NCBI RefSeq assembly: GCF_017982655.1
Contig: NZ_JABXYX010000001.1
Coordinates: forward strand, 62,001 to 126,000
Origin: Brasilonema sp. CT11
GTDB taxonomy: Bacteria > Cyanobacteriota > Cyanobacteriia > Cyanobacteriales > Nostocaceae
Length of the DNA: 64,000 bases
Direction of reading: 5' to 3'
This document shows positions 18,664 through 28,646 of the stretch, one piece after another (position 1 is the first letter of the stretch; every line of letters starts with the position of its first letter). The notes beneath the pieces were generated by a model. It was given only the letters and a program-made list of their open reading frames with translations. It searched no databases and was not told where the DNA came from. Position numbers and translations under genes: made by a program.

Positions 18664-18860
18664 CTAATTATCACAAGAAATCGAATGATAACCAGATTGT
18701 GAGGAACTGCTGGATTTCTTATTTAGATGCAACCTTGATTGAAAATTTTGACTAATCTGACTTTGACTCTGGTCAGATGTCCTAAAAAAACTTTTTAATT
18801 CAACAATAATCTTGCTATTAGTTTAGATTCTCCGTCTGACTACAAGTTGTTTGCCGTTCT
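18664..18860 (-). pseudogene. Decayed copy of the small Ser-rich protein gene at 28647-28847
   Basis: Read on the minus strand, the last codons give KSSSSSQSGYHSISCDN and a stop, matching the end of the 66-residue protein encoded at 28647-28847 (SSSSSQSGYSSISCGN). Further upstream the nucleotide match continues (ACTTGTAGTCAGACGG aligned to AGTTGTCGTTAAACGG), but stops and frameshifts break the frame. It sits just upstream of the graspetide precursor. Confidence 0.75.
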
Positions 18861-19409
18861 TAATAGTACCACCAAGTATCCTGATAATTTTAGTATAATT
18901 ATAGTCAAAATAAAAAAGCAAACTTTTGTCAAATATCTTGCTTTTTATTGTTGTATTGTCAAGCAGAAATCATCATAGTTTTTTTCACCAAAAGCCTGCT
19001 CACCTTTCTTTCGTTATTTTATTTATAGCCTTTTTTGTTCATTTTGATACTATATCTGAATGGCTGAAAAGAATCAACATTTTTTCAAAAATATAACATC
19101 AATATTTTCGTTCCTAAGAGTTTATTATTCTCTTTAGAACTTCACTACAAAATCAAACTAATTTCATTTTTTACCGTTTTTAACACAATTAAAAAATCAG
19201 TGAGCGTATCTTACTTCCTTCCCGGTGTAAGATTACCGATGTAATTTCTTCTCCCCTGCTCCCCTGCTCCCCTGCACACCTTACGGTAATCTTCGGGCGG
19301 GAAAGGAGTAGTTAAGCGTAAATGTTAACTTCCGGAATTGGGATCTCAGTGATGGTTGGGATATCAAGTTTGTTTTAATGATAAACACATTTAAACTTTT
19401 GCCACACTG
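18861..19409. other. Non-coding spacer with a hairpin element
   Basis: AT-rich, no supported gene. It holds the imperfect inverted repeat described at 19203-19319 and otherwise nothing recognisable. The graspetide promoter may lie upstream of 18602, in or beyond the neighbouring pseudogene. Confidence 0.5.
19203..19319. repeat. Hairpin repeat with CTCCCCTG triplet
   Basis: Arms AAGATTACCG (19229-19238) and CGGTAATCTT (19284-19293) pair perfectly. Pairing continues imperfectly outward through TTCCC/GGGAA. The loop contains three tandem CTCCCCTG units, a repeat type common in Nostocales intergenic DNA. Confidence 0.6.
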
Positions 19410-22175
19410 TCATTTAGGGGGAGTGAGATTACACCTTTGGGCAATCTCATCCCGCAGCAAAGACACTTTATCTTGGGTTAGCCAGGTAAATAACTTGGCC
19501 ATAGCAATAGAAGACCGATCCATTTTGAGAGCTTCCTCAAGGATCTGCCAGGCCCCAGCTACATTCCCAGCTTGCAGCGGAATTATTGTGGATTGCAGGC
19601 AATAGTTAAAGTAATGGCTACGGGATTTTGCCGTAATCTCCGCACACAAATCAGATGGCAGATAACTTTCCGAGATTTTGATCGCACGGCGGATGGATAT
19701 AATCTGAGTCCCAGATAATAAAAGATCGCTAGTTATACTGTTAGAATGCTCACGGAAACGCGCCAAAATACCAGGCTCACACCACCAATCATAACAAGCG
19801 GCAATGCGTTTATAAAGTTCCCAGTCAGAAGTGAAGCTCAACTCAGGAAGATAGCCTCCTAGGCGTTCATGAGCTAATCGACGAATCACAACTGCCGACA
19901 TATTTAATGGATTAGCCACTCCAATTTTCCACAGCCAATCTTGAGTTACGCCTTTATATTCTCCACACACTTGCTGGAAGCAAATCACAATTTCATTCTC
20001 ATTAATATTTTCATAACCTGTAAAAGCTGCTCCAATAGACTCTGAACACCCTTCTAGACTCTGCTTTAACTGGGAATAAAAACCAGGGAGGACATAGTCA
20101 TCGTCGGGAATAACATGAATCCACTGACCGCGACCCAGAGCAATACCTGCGTTCATATTTTTGATGGGGCCAATATTCTCTGGATTGCGGTAGTAGCGGA
20201 CGATCCCTTTGCCGATACTATTTACCATTTCAAACACAGGTGTCTGACTAGCATTATCCATAACCAGAATTTCCATCTCCTGTTTTCCTGGCCATTGTGC
20301 TAATACGCTAGTCAGACATTGAAACAGATAGTCAGTGCGGTTATATACTGGAATAACCACACTCCAAAAAGGTCGCGGTTTCTCACCGTCAGAAACGGGT
20401 GGAATCGCTGGAAACTGATAAGCTCCGACAGTGACCTCTGTTTGGGGAATTGATGGTGTTACTGAAGTTTCCTGAGTCGTTTCAGTATCCTGGTAAGCTT
20501 CTATAGCTTGGGCGTAGTGGGGATTAATCAGCTTTAACCATTGTCGGTAAGCTGCTGCTGCCTGCTGTAACTGGTTTTCCTGTTGGTAAATCTTGCCTAA
20601 GTTTTGGTAAACTTCCGGGTAGTTGGGATTGAGTTCCAGAACTTTTTGATAGCAAGCTCTAGCCTCTTCTAACTCCCCAAGTTCATGCAGCACAACGCCC
20701 AAATTGTTATGGGCTTCAACCAAATTGGGTTGTAGGATGATCGCCTGCTTGTAATAAGCAACAGCAGTTTTTAAATCGCCTGCTTTTTTCCGAGCAACAC
20801 CCAATTTGTGATTTAATTGTGCATAGTGGAGTTGTTTTTCGCTTGAGAGCTTGCCTTGGGCGTGAAGTGCATTGCCTAAATTCGCCTCTGCTTCTGTAAA
20901 GTCCGGCTTTAATTCTAGGGCTTTTTGATAGTAGTTAATTGCTTCCTCAAACAGTCCTTGTTGTTGCAGAGCATAGCCCAAGTTGTTGTAAATTGGTAGT
21001 AAATCTGGCCGTAAGGCAAGAGCTTGATGGTAAGCGATCGCTGCATCTGGAAATTGCTCTTGAGCTAAACGCAAATTCCCTAAACTGAACCAACTCTTGA
21101 CAGAATCTGGTTGCACACCAACAGCAGCACTCAGAAACTGTTCCGCCGACTGGAGGTGACCGCTTTGCTGCGCTAGCATACCTAACCCGTATAATGCCTC
21201 GGGGTGGTTGGGCTGTTCTGCCAGCACCTGACGGTAACTTTCCTCAGCCTGGGTTAGGCGATTGGCTTGATGATGCTGAACAGCAAGTTGCAGGATTGCA
21301 GAAATTCTGGTCAGAGCAACTTCTGCAACCCTCTGCAATCGGTTCAATCTGAGTGCATACAAGCTTTTTTCTCTGAGTTCCCGACTGCGTTTTTGCATCT
21401 CATTCAGGTCGTCGCTGACCTGGATGTATTGCCCAGACAACTCGTCATACCTACCAGATGCCAATCGCAGAACAAGCTCCACCGCTAACTCCGGTGGTAC
21501 ATCTAGACCTTTTTCAAATATTTTACTAGACCAGGGAATCCACTTCTGTCCTTCCGCAGAGAACGCCACGTCTATCATTGCCGTCCGAACCGCCCCAGGG
21601 CAGATAGCAAACACACTCACCCCATACTGTTTTGTCTCAAGAGCCAAATTTTCACTAAACCGGATTAAGGCGGTTTTGCTGACCACATAGGGTGAGAGAT
21701 AAGCGCAACCTACTAACGCAGCTTCACTTGCGATATTAATGATCCTCCCTCGTCTTTGGGCGATCATGTTCGGCAAGACATATCTTGTGCACAGCAATGG
21801 CCCGTGTAAATTCACTTCCATATTTCGCCACCACTCTTGAGGATCAATCTCCCAGACTGGTCCTAGTGGGGACAAAACGCCTGCATTATTGATCAGCAAA
21901 TCAACAGGTCCGAGTTGCTCTTCGATTTGGCTTACAACCTGCTCTACTGCTGCTTGATCAGTCACATCCACCGTCAGTGCGATCGCTCTGCCACCAGCTT
22001 TTGTAATATATGATACGGTCTCCTCAAGCTGATCCGCAGAACGCGCGATCACAGCCACTGACGCCCCAGCAGCAGCCAGAGCAATGGCATATGCTTGCCC
22101 CAAACCTCGACCACCGCCAGTGATGATCGCCACCTGATTTGTCAAGTCAACAAGTCCTGCTGGATTAATCTTCAT
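19410..22175 (-). CDS. SDR - TPR - family 2 glycosyltransferase fusion protein
   Basis: 921 residues with three parts. Residues 1-260 are a short-chain dehydrogenase/reductase: TGGGRGLG (19-26), NNAG (96-99), catalytic S150 and Y163-x-x-x-K167. Residues about 290-560 are seven or eight TPR units. Residues 600-830 are a GT-A glycosyltransferase of family 2: VVIPVYNRTDYL (606-617) and the acidic DDDY (691-694). The SDR core looks fully catalytic. The TPR block is nearly the same as the C-terminal TPR block of the next upstream gene, so the two genes share a duplicated module. AGGAG lies 7 bases before the ATG. It could transfer a sugar to a protein held by the TPRs, with the SDR acting on the sugar or on a separate ligand; this is inference. 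No close named homolog comes to mind. Confidence 0.88.
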   Translation of the reverse strand: MKINPAGLVDLTNQVAIITGGGRGLGQAYAIALAAAGASVAVIARSADQLEETVSYITKAGGRAIALTVDVTDQAAVEQVVSQIEEQLGPVDLLINNAGVLSPLGPVWEIDPQEWWRNMEVNLHGPLLCTRYVLPNMIAQRRGRIINIASEAALVGCAYLSPYVVSKTALIRFSENLALETKQYGVSVFAICPGAVRTAMIDVAFSAEGQKWIPWSSKIFEKGLDVPPELAVELVLRLASGRYDELSGQYIQVSDDLNEMQKRSRELREKSLYALRLNRLQRVAEVALTRISAILQLAVQHHQANRLTQAEESYRQVLAEQPNHPEALYGLGMLAQQSGHLQSAEQFLSAAVGVQPDSVKSWFSLGNLRLAQEQFPDAAIAYHQALALRPDLLPIYNNLGYALQQQGLFEEAINYYQKALELKPDFTEAEANLGNALHAQGKLSSEKQLHYAQLNHKLGVARKKAGDLKTAVAYYKQAIILQPNLVEAHNNLGVVLHELGELEEARACYQKVLELNPNYPEVYQNLGKIYQQENQLQQAAAAYRQWLKLINPHYAQAIEAYQDTETTQETSVTPSIPQTEVTVGAYQFPAIPPVSDGEKPRPFWSVVIPVYNRTDYLFQCLTSVLAQWPGKQEMEILVMDNASQTPVFEMVNSIGKGIVRYYRNPENIGPIKNMNAGIALGRGQWIHVIPDDDYVLPGFYSQLKQSLEGCSESIGAAFTGYENINENEIVICFQQVCGEYKGVTQDWLWKIGVANPLNMSAVVIRRLAHERLGGYLPELSFTSDWELYKRIAACYDWWCEPGILARFREHSNSITSDLLLSGTQIISIRRAIKISESYLPSDLCAEITAKSRSHYFNYCLQSTIIPLQAGNVAGAWQILEEALKMDRSSIAMAKLFTWLTQDKVSLLRDEIAQRCNLTPPK

Positions 22176-22217
22176 ATAAATCTCCTATTGATATGAAGGT
22201 TGAAATCTGGGAGGCTG

Positions 22218-25200
22218 TTAAGAAGTAGAAATGGCGTCTTTGAGTTGGTTCTGCTGTTGGGAAATCTTGTCTAAGTTTTGATAAACTTCCGGGTAGTTAG
22301 GATTAAGTTCTCGAACTTTTTGATAGCAAGCTCTAGCCTCTTCTATCTCCCCAAGTTCATGCAACACAACCGCCAAATTGTAATGAGCTTCAACCAAATC
22401 GGGTTGTAGGGTGAGAGCTTGCTTGTAATAAGCAACAGCAGTCTTGAAATCCCCGGTTTTTTTCCGGACAATACCCAATTTGTGATTTAATTGTGCATAG
22501 TAGAGCTGTTTTTCGGTTGAGAGCTTGCCTTGGGCGTGAAGTGTATTCCCTAAATTCGCCTCTGCTTCTGTAAAGTCCCGTTTTAATTCTAAGGCTTTTT
22601 GGTAGCAGTTAATTGCTTGATCAAATAATTTTTGTTGTTGCAGAGCATAGCCCAAGTTATTATAAATTGGTAGTGAGTCTGGGCGTAAGGCGAGAGCTTG
22701 ATGGTAGGCGATCGCTGCCTCGGCAAACTGCCCGTGACCTAAACGCAAATTACCTAAACTAAACCACGTCTTGACAGAATCAGGCTGAGCTTGGGAAGCA
22801 GCACTCAGCCACTGTTCGGCGCTTTGAGGCTGCCCCAACTGAATAGCCAGCATACCCAAACTGTATAAAGCTTCTGGGTGGTTAGGTTGCTTTTCCAGAA
22901 CTTGATGATATAGCTTTTGTGCGTCGTCTAAGCGATTGGCTCGATGGTGTTGAACTGCGAGTTGAAGCGTTTGAGCCACTTCTTGCGCGCTAAATCGTCT
23001 TGGTTTATTGACCACCTTGAGGAGAAAATCCTCCAGTGCTCTAACTGGTTTTAAGTCGCCATATAACTTGTGCTTATTTTCAGCAACTTGCTTTTTAATG
23101 TATTGACGATATTCAGCATCTTGCCCCAGACGGATTGCAATCTTTACATAATCTTCTTTAGTTGCAGCAATGGTTTCTTCTATGCCCATCATTTTCAGAA
23201 TGGCCATTGTATGGCGTCCCCGCATCAAATCTCCTGGTAATGTCACGACGGGAATATTATGGGCGATCGCTTCCAGGGTAGTATTACCTCCAGACCAACC
23301 GATGCTATCCAAGAAGACATCTGCTATGGCTGCTGTTCCCGCAAACACCTCGGAATCTAAGCGAGGCAAAAAGATACAATGGTCTTGATAATTTAGCCCA
23401 CAGTCATTAAAAGCATCATCTAACCGTTGGCGAAAGACTTCAGTAATATATTTGCCTTGTGGTGCTTCAAGAAAGACAAACTTACACTTAGGTAACTCTT
23501 TAGCAATTCGAGGAAAGACATCATCATGCTGTGGTAAATACTTATACAATGATTGACAGCACCAGAACATGATTTCATCATCGGCGATACCGATATCCTG
23601 TTTACTGATTGCTTGAGGTTGAATTTCTAAAGGGGTGTAATGGATAGATAAATTGGGCAATCTGACTAACTGCTCAGTGTAATGGTTTTGAGCATTTTCG
23701 GGTTCCATTAAATCACTGCTCAAGTAATAGTCAATTGTCGGTAGCCCACTGGTTTCAGGGTGAATCCAAGATCCTATTTGAATGGGAGCTAGTCTTAAGC
23801 AACCCAACTTCACTGTCATCGGATCCATCCCGAATTCCGGAAAAATCAAAATATGTAACTTGTCTTTTTGAATGGTTTCACACCATTGTTCAAGCAGGAG
23901 TGATCCACTCGTAAATTTGTCAAACACTTTCGCCGCTGTTTGAGTATGGTGATCTCGTCTTTGATCAGTGTGATACCCAAATAATTCAAACTCACTCCTA
24001 TCTAGGTTTTCTACCCAACCCCGAACTAACTTCCAACAGGAATGATTGCGAAAAAATCCGGTCAAAAATCCAACGCGAACTTTTTCGTTAGGTTGTAATT
24101 TTGGAACAGAGATAAGCTGGCTCCATTGGGGATAGCAATCCGACATCAGCCCAGCAATCATTTCTCCGTATTTTTGCTGTAAAGGACGGTCATTTAAGCC
24201 TTGATAACCCAGATAAAAAGGCTGCACGTAACCGACAGCTTCAGCCGCCTCTGTTCTTTCTTTGGGAGTAGCTACTTGATAGTGGTCAGCTAAATTTTGG
24301 AGACTTTGCTGATAATTATTTCGCCTCAATTCAATGTCGTCAAAATTTGAATAAATAATCGGTAGCTGAGCCATACAAATCCCAAATTTTGCTACAGCAA
24401 ACTCAGGTTGGATGTTTAAGGCTTGCTGGTAGTGCTCTACTGCTCTTTCTAACTTACCCTCCTCAAGGAATACCGTTCCCAAGTTGTAATAAAAGGAGGC
24501 ATCGTTAGGGTCGATTTGTAAAGCTTGCTGGTAGGACTCGATCGCTGCTTCTAACTTACCTTGTTCCTTAAGGATATTTCCTAAGTCGTTCAGTGCAACA
24601 GAGGCTATTAGGGAATTTGGGTAGAGATTTAAAACTTTTTGGTAAGCTTCGGTCGCCTCACTTAATTTATTTTGCGCTTGCAATACTTGTGCTAAGTATA
24701 TTTGAGCGAGAACATAAGTGGACTTAATTTTTAAGATCTGCTTGTAGAGAGATTCCGCTTCAGAAAAATTTTTACACTGATGTTTATCAATAGCTCGGTT
24801 GATGAGATATTGAACATCTGATTCGGAATCATTATCCCGATTAAATTGATAGACTCTGGATTCTTTTCCAACTACATTTAAAAGAAAATTTTCCAGTGCT
24901 CTAACTGGTTTTAAGTCACGATATAACTTATATTTTTGCTCAGCAACTTGCTTCTTAATGTATTGACGATATTCAGGATATTGCCCGAGACGAACTGCAA
25001 TTTTCACATAATCTTCTTTAGTTGCAGCAATGGTTTCTTCTATACCCATCATTTTGAGTATTGCTAGGGTATGTCGTCCCCGCATCAAATCTCCTGGTAA
25101 TGTCACGACGGGAATATTATGGGCGATCGCGTCCATAGTCGAATTACATCCCGACCAACCAATGCTATCTAGGAAGACATCGGCGATAGCTGTCATTCCG

Positions 25201-26816
25201 GCAAACCTGCTGCTATCCATATGAGGCAAAAAGATGCAGTAGTCTTGATAATTGAGTCCGAATTCCTCAAAAGCACGGCTTAACCGCTGCTGAAAGGCTT
25301 CGGTCACACATTCGCCTCTGTTATTTTGAATAAATACAAACTTGCAACTACCTAAATCTTTGGCAATTCGAGGAAAGACATCATCATGTTGCGGTAAATA
25401 CTTGAATAATGCTTGACAGCACCAGAACATTAATTCGTCATTTTTGATGCCTATTTCTTTTTTGTTTATGACTTGAGGTTGAATTGCTAACGGCGTGTAA
25501 TGAATCGATAGATTGGGCAACCTAACTAACTTTTCTGTATAGTGTTCTTGAGCATTTTCTGGTTCCATTAACTCACTGCTCAAGTAGTAGTCTATCGTTG
25601 GTAACCCACTTGTATCCGGGTGTCCCCAAGATGTGATTTGAATGGGAGCTAGTCTTAAGCAACCCAACTTCACTGTCAGCGGATCCATCCCAAATTCTGG
25701 AAAAATTAGGATGTGTAACTTGTCTTTTTGAATTGTTTCACACCATTGTTCTAACAACAATGGTTTTTGAGTAAATTTGTCAAAAACTTTCGCTGCTATT
25801 AGAGTCTGGTGATCTTGTTTGAGACCAGTATGATATCCAAATAATTCAAACTCACTTCTATCCAGGTTTTCTACCCAACCCTTAATCGGGATTTTCCAAT
25901 TAGAATGATTGTAAAAAAATCTGGAAACAAAACCGATGCGAATTTTTTCGTTCGGTTGCAAATCTGGTAGAGGAATGGCTTGGCTGTATTGGGGATAGCG
26001 ATTCGACATCAGCCCAGCAATCATTTCCCCATATATTTGCTGTAAAGGACGATTATTTAAACCTTGATAAGCCAGATAAAAAGGCTGTACAAAACCGACC
26101 GCTTTAGCCCCCTCTATCCTTTCTTCAGGAGTAGCGGCTTGATAATCGTAAGCTAGATTTTGGAGACATTGCTGATAATTATTTCGCCTCAACTGAATGT
26201 CGTCAACATTGGAATAAATAATTGGTAGCTGAACCGTACAAATGCCAAATTTTGCTTGAGCATAGTTGGGTTTAAGGCTTAATACTTGCTGATAAGATTT
26301 CAACGCTCTTTCTAACTCGCCTTGTTGCAGCAAGACATTTCCTAAATTGTAATGAGCATCAGCATAGTCAGGTTTAATGTTTAATGCTTGTTGGTAGGAC
26401 TTTAATGCTGCGTCTAGGTTGCCCTGTTGTAGGAAGACACTTCCCAAATTATTATGAGCCTCAGCATAGTCAGGTTTAATGTTTAATGCTTGCTGGTAAG
26501 ACTTCAATGCTGCGTCTAACTTACGCTGTTGCAGGAAGACATTTCCTAAATTGTAATGAACATCAGCATAGTCAGGTTTGAGTCTTAATGCTTCTTGATA
26601 GGACTTTAACGCTGCGTCTAACTTGCCCTGCTGCTCAAATAAACTTCCTAAATTGCAACTTGCGATCGCGTAATATTGGTTTTCTAATTGGGGTTGAAAT
26701 TGTAATATTTGTTTATATAGCGATTCAGCTTCATCCAATTGACCTGACTGATGCTTCTGTGTCGCGATTACGATCAAAGACTTAATGTTAGATTCTAAAA
26801 TATTTTCAGTATTCAT
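22218..26816 (-). CDS. Tandem TPR - OGT (SPINDLY/GT41-type) glycosyltransferase
   Basis: 1532 residues: TPR block 1-195, GT41-like domain about 200-650, TPR 670-805, second GT41-like domain about 810-1270, TPR 1280-1530. Each catalytic half has the OGT landmarks: IGFVSRFFYNHS / VGFLTGFFRNHS with the conserved His (H304, H924); APIQITSWGHPDTSGLPTID / APIQIGSWIHPETSGLPTID; and GWSGCNSTMDAI / GWSGGNTTLEAI followed by TLPGDLMRGRHT. In other bacteria OGT-like enzymes glycosylate Ser/Thr of proteins in the cytoplasm. The two halves are close paralogs, an internal duplication of about 600 residues. It is 42 bases upstream of the SDR-TPR-GT2 gene, so the two are probably co-transcribed and may act on the same target. 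Ser/Thr-rich exported peptides are encoded just upstream. Confidence 0.9.
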   Translation of the reverse strand: MNTENILESNIKSLIVIATQKHQSGQLDEAESLYKQILQFQPQLENQYYAIASCNLGSLFEQQGKLDAALKSYQEALRLKPDYADVHYNLGNVFLQQRKLDAALKSYQQALNIKPDYAEAHNNLGSVFLQQGNLDAALKSYQQALNIKPDYADAHYNLGNVLLQQGELERALKSYQQVLSLKPNYAQAKFGICTVQLPIIYSNVDDIQLRRNNYQQCLQNLAYDYQAATPEERIEGAKAVGFVQPFYLAYQGLNNRPLQQIYGEMIAGLMSNRYPQYSQAIPLPDLQPNEKIRIGFVSRFFYNHSNWKIPIKGWVENLDRSEFELFGYHTGLKQDHQTLIAAKVFDKFTQKPLLLEQWCETIQKDKLHILIFPEFGMDPLTVKLGCLRLAPIQITSWGHPDTSGLPTIDYYLSSELMEPENAQEHYTEKLVRLPNLSIHYTPLAIQPQVINKKEIGIKNDELMFWCCQALFKYLPQHDDVFPRIAKDLGSCKFVFIQNNRGECVTEAFQQRLSRAFEEFGLNYQDYCIFLPHMDSSRFAGMTAIADVFLDSIGWSGCNSTMDAIAHNIPVVTLPGDLMRGRHTLAILKMMGIEETIAATKEDYVKIAVRLGQYPEYRQYIKKQVAEQKYKLYRDLKPVRALENFLLNVVGKESRVYQFNRDNDSESDVQYLINRAIDKHQCKNFSEAESLYKQILKIKSTYVLAQIYLAQVLQAQNKLSEATEAYQKVLNLYPNSLIASVALNDLGNILKEQGKLEAAIESYQQALQIDPNDASFYYNLGTVFLEEGKLERAVEHYQQALNIQPEFAVAKFGICMAQLPIIYSNFDDIELRRNNYQQSLQNLADHYQVATPKERTEAAEAVGYVQPFYLGYQGLNDRPLQQKYGEMIAGLMSDCYPQWSQLISVPKLQPNEKVRVGFLTGFFRNHSCWKLVRGWVENLDRSEFELFGYHTDQRRDHHTQTAAKVFDKFTSGSLLLEQWCETIQKDKLHILIFPEFGMDPMTVKLGCLRLAPIQIGSWIHPETSGLPTIDYYLSSDLMEPENAQNHYTEQLVRLPNLSIHYTPLEIQPQAISKQDIGIADDEIMFWCCQSLYKYLPQHDDVFPRIAKELPKCKFVFLEAPQGKYITEVFRQRLDDAFNDCGLNYQDHCIFLPRLDSEVFAGTAAIADVFLDSIGWSGGNTTLEAIAHNIPVVTLPGDLMRGRHTMAILKMMGIEETIAATKEDYVKIAIRLGQDAEYRQYIKKQVAENKHKLYGDLKPVRALEDFLLKVVNKPRRFSAQEVAQTLQLAVQHHRANRLDDAQKLYHQVLEKQPNHPEALYSLGMLAIQLGQPQSAEQWLSAASQAQPDSVKTWFSLGNLRLGHGQFAEAAIAYHQALALRPDSLPIYNNLGYALQQQKLFDQAINCYQKALELKRDFTEAEANLGNTLHAQGKLSTEKQLYYAQLNHKLGIVRKKTGDFKTAVAYYKQALTLQPDLVEAHYNLAVVLHELGEIEEARACYQKVRELNPNYPEVYQNLDKISQQQNQLKDAISTS

Positions 26817-26892
26817 GGCTGTACCCAGATGATATCGAGCTATTTAATAAGCGAGCGCGCTTATAGCCTCAAATTTCCTAATTAAGAAAACA

Positions 26893-26991
26893 GTAGGTTG
26901 GATCAAGGATCACCCAACCCAACAGAACAAAAGTCAGTGCTGGTTTATGTCTTGCGGATACGCACTCGCGTTCGTTTTTCAACCAACCTAC
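26893..26991. repeat. Inverted-repeat element with GTAGGTTGG ends
   Basis: GTAGGTTGG (26893-26901) and CCAACCTAC (26983-26991) are perfect inverted ends of a 99-base segment; an extra CCCAACCC follows the left arm. GTAGGTTGG-type repeats are common small non-autonomous elements in cyanobacteria. A 60-codon frame across it is not a gene. Confidence 0.65.
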
Positions 26992-27113
26992 AAGTTCTAT
27001 ATTTTTTGCCTTAACTGAACTCTGTTGGCTTATAGTCTCAAAATTTTCCGATAATGGCAATTCACTACAGCAATTTTAAATACTAAATCGATGCTTGAGA
27101 GGGCAATTAGCCG

Positions 27114-28367
27114 CTACAAACCCCAAGTAAAGACTATTGATTGAGAGTTAATCTGACTGGAATTTACACCCGCAAGCAGTAATTTTCCTTCAGTCCATCC
27201 ACGCTCAAAATCGAAGAGAAGACCATCCTTGGTATCGGTTATGTTACCTTGAGAAAACATATTTTTTAACCATTTCTCAGGACTCAGAAGAGTCCAGTTT
27301 TGGAATACTAGCTTATCGGTACCAACCTGGAAGTCTTTGATGATGTCGTAGTCACTACTTGAATTATCGCCACCTTTAAAAACAAATTGATCAGAGCCGT
27401 CGCCACCAACCAACACATCACTACCACGACCACCAATCAGGATGTCATCGCCGGAACCACCACTGAGTTTATCATTACCCTCATCCCCATATAGCCGGTC
27501 ATTGCCTGGACCTCCTTCGAGGATATCATCACCTTTGTTTCCATCCAGCGAATCATTTCCTAGGCTGCCATATATTTTACTAGCACCATTGCCGCCACTC
27601 AGTTTATCGTCTCCTATCGTGCCATATGTGACATCTTTTCCCAGATTGCCGATTAAAGTATCCCCTAAAAAGGTAACGGCAGTGGCCTGAACTTCCACTA
27701 TAGTTATGTTGGTATCCTGCTTAAACGTCTGCTGGTAAGTTCCACCATACTTGCCTGTGACGGAGTCTTGCCCATTGTTGCCATTAACATCACGAGTTTG
27801 ATTGGGAGTGGCAATGTTGACATTCTTACTACCGCCAAACTTCAGTTCGCCAACTTTTTTAGAGGAAATTAAGTTACCAGTGATGCCAAAATAATCTAAG
27901 ACCTTGGGTTTACTGGGATCTTTGGTGTCTAACACCACGAAAGCAGTTTTCGATTTAGCCTCGTTATATTCAGCATTAGGATTTTCAATTTCTTTAGCTG
28001 TCAGTGCGACATCTGCTGAAAAATCGAAACGGAAAGCAAGATTCGCCTTAACTGCAAAATTTGCAACGACTTTAGTTTGACTGTTGGAACTTCCTGCATA
28101 CGGACCATCTAAACCAATCCCAGTACTGTCATTGAAGAGTACAGAGAAAGTTGGGTCATTGTTGAAAATAGCTTTAGCGTCACCAATAGCAGTAGCTACC
28201 CCACCGCGAACCAATGTGTCCGCTTGGGAGGCAGTCAAAAAAGATGCTGAAGGTTGACTATAGTTGAACAGAGCAAGAAGCCCTGTAGCGTTAGCAAAAT
28301 TAGGGTTGGGATTAGGAGTTGTATTGATTGGTTGTAAAAATACAGTTTCTGATGCCATGAACTTCAA
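27114..28367 (-). CDS. Secreted RTX (haemolysin-type calcium-binding repeat) protein
   Basis: 417 residues. The N-terminal 240 residues are a beta-rich domain I do not recognise (LQPINTTPNPNPNF..., NPTFSVLFNDSTGIG). From about 245 to 335 there are GGxGxDxLx nonapeptides (NDSLDGNKGDD, GGPGNDRLYG, GGSGDDILIG, GGRGSDVLVGG, GGDGSDQFVF) that bind calcium outside the cell. The C-terminal 75 residues have the character of a type I secretion signal region. The start is uncertain: GGAG is 5 bases from a TTG at 28367 but 14 from the ATG at 28358. Secretion probably uses a type I system; the ABC/HlyD pair at 31-36 kb is the nearest candidate, though that ABC has a C39 domain better suited to GG-leader peptides. 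Confidence 0.88.
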   Translation of the reverse strand: MKFMASETVFLQPINTTPNPNPNFANATGLLALFNYSQPSASFLTASQADTLVRGGVATAIGDAKAIFNNDPTFSVLFNDSTGIGLDGPYAGSSNSQTKVVANFAVKANLAFRFDFSADVALTAKEIENPNAEYNEAKSKTAFVVLDTKDPSKPKVLDYFGITGNLISSKKVGELKFGGSKNVNIATPNQTRDVNGNNGQDSVTGKYGGTYQQTFKQDTNITIVEVQATAVTFLGDTLIGNLGKDVTYGTIGDDKLSGGNGASKIYGSLGNDSLDGNKGDDILEGGPGNDRLYGDEGNDKLSGGSGDDILIGGRGSDVLVGGDGSDQFVFKGGDNSSSDYDIIKDFQVGTDKLVFQNWTLLSPEKWLKNMFSQGNITDTKDGLLFDFERGWTEGKLLLAGVNSSQINSQSIVFTWGL

Positions 28368-28479
28368 CTTTTCTCCAATTGTAAAGTTTGTCTGCGAAAT
28401 AACAGCGATAGCTGAGTGCAGATGCTCCCTGGCGAATTTTGCTGTAAAGATTCCAGAAAATAGCAGTCCTAAATCATAA

Positions 28480-28565
28480 CCCCTACGGGCACGCTACGTG
28501 TAAGTCCCAAGGGGACACGCTGCTTTGTATGCCTACGGCACGCCTTACGGCTAACGCATGATTGC
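28480..28565. repeat. Palindromic dispersed repeat
   Basis: Contains AGTCCCAAGGGGACACGC (28503-28520), the exact inverse of 17799-17816, plus GCCTACGGCACGCCTTACGGC. It lies in the gap between the RTX gene and the small Ser-rich gene. Confidence 0.6.
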
Positions 28566-28646
28566 GTGCACTTTGCGCTTACGTAAAGATGTTGTTAATA
28601 GCTCAAAATTGCACAAAGTTAAAGTGCAAACTGTTCTTATTCCCTG

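Noticed and set aside
26878-27060. 60-codon minus-strand frame
   Set aside because: It is the translation of an inverted-repeat element, with ends matching GTAGGTTGG.
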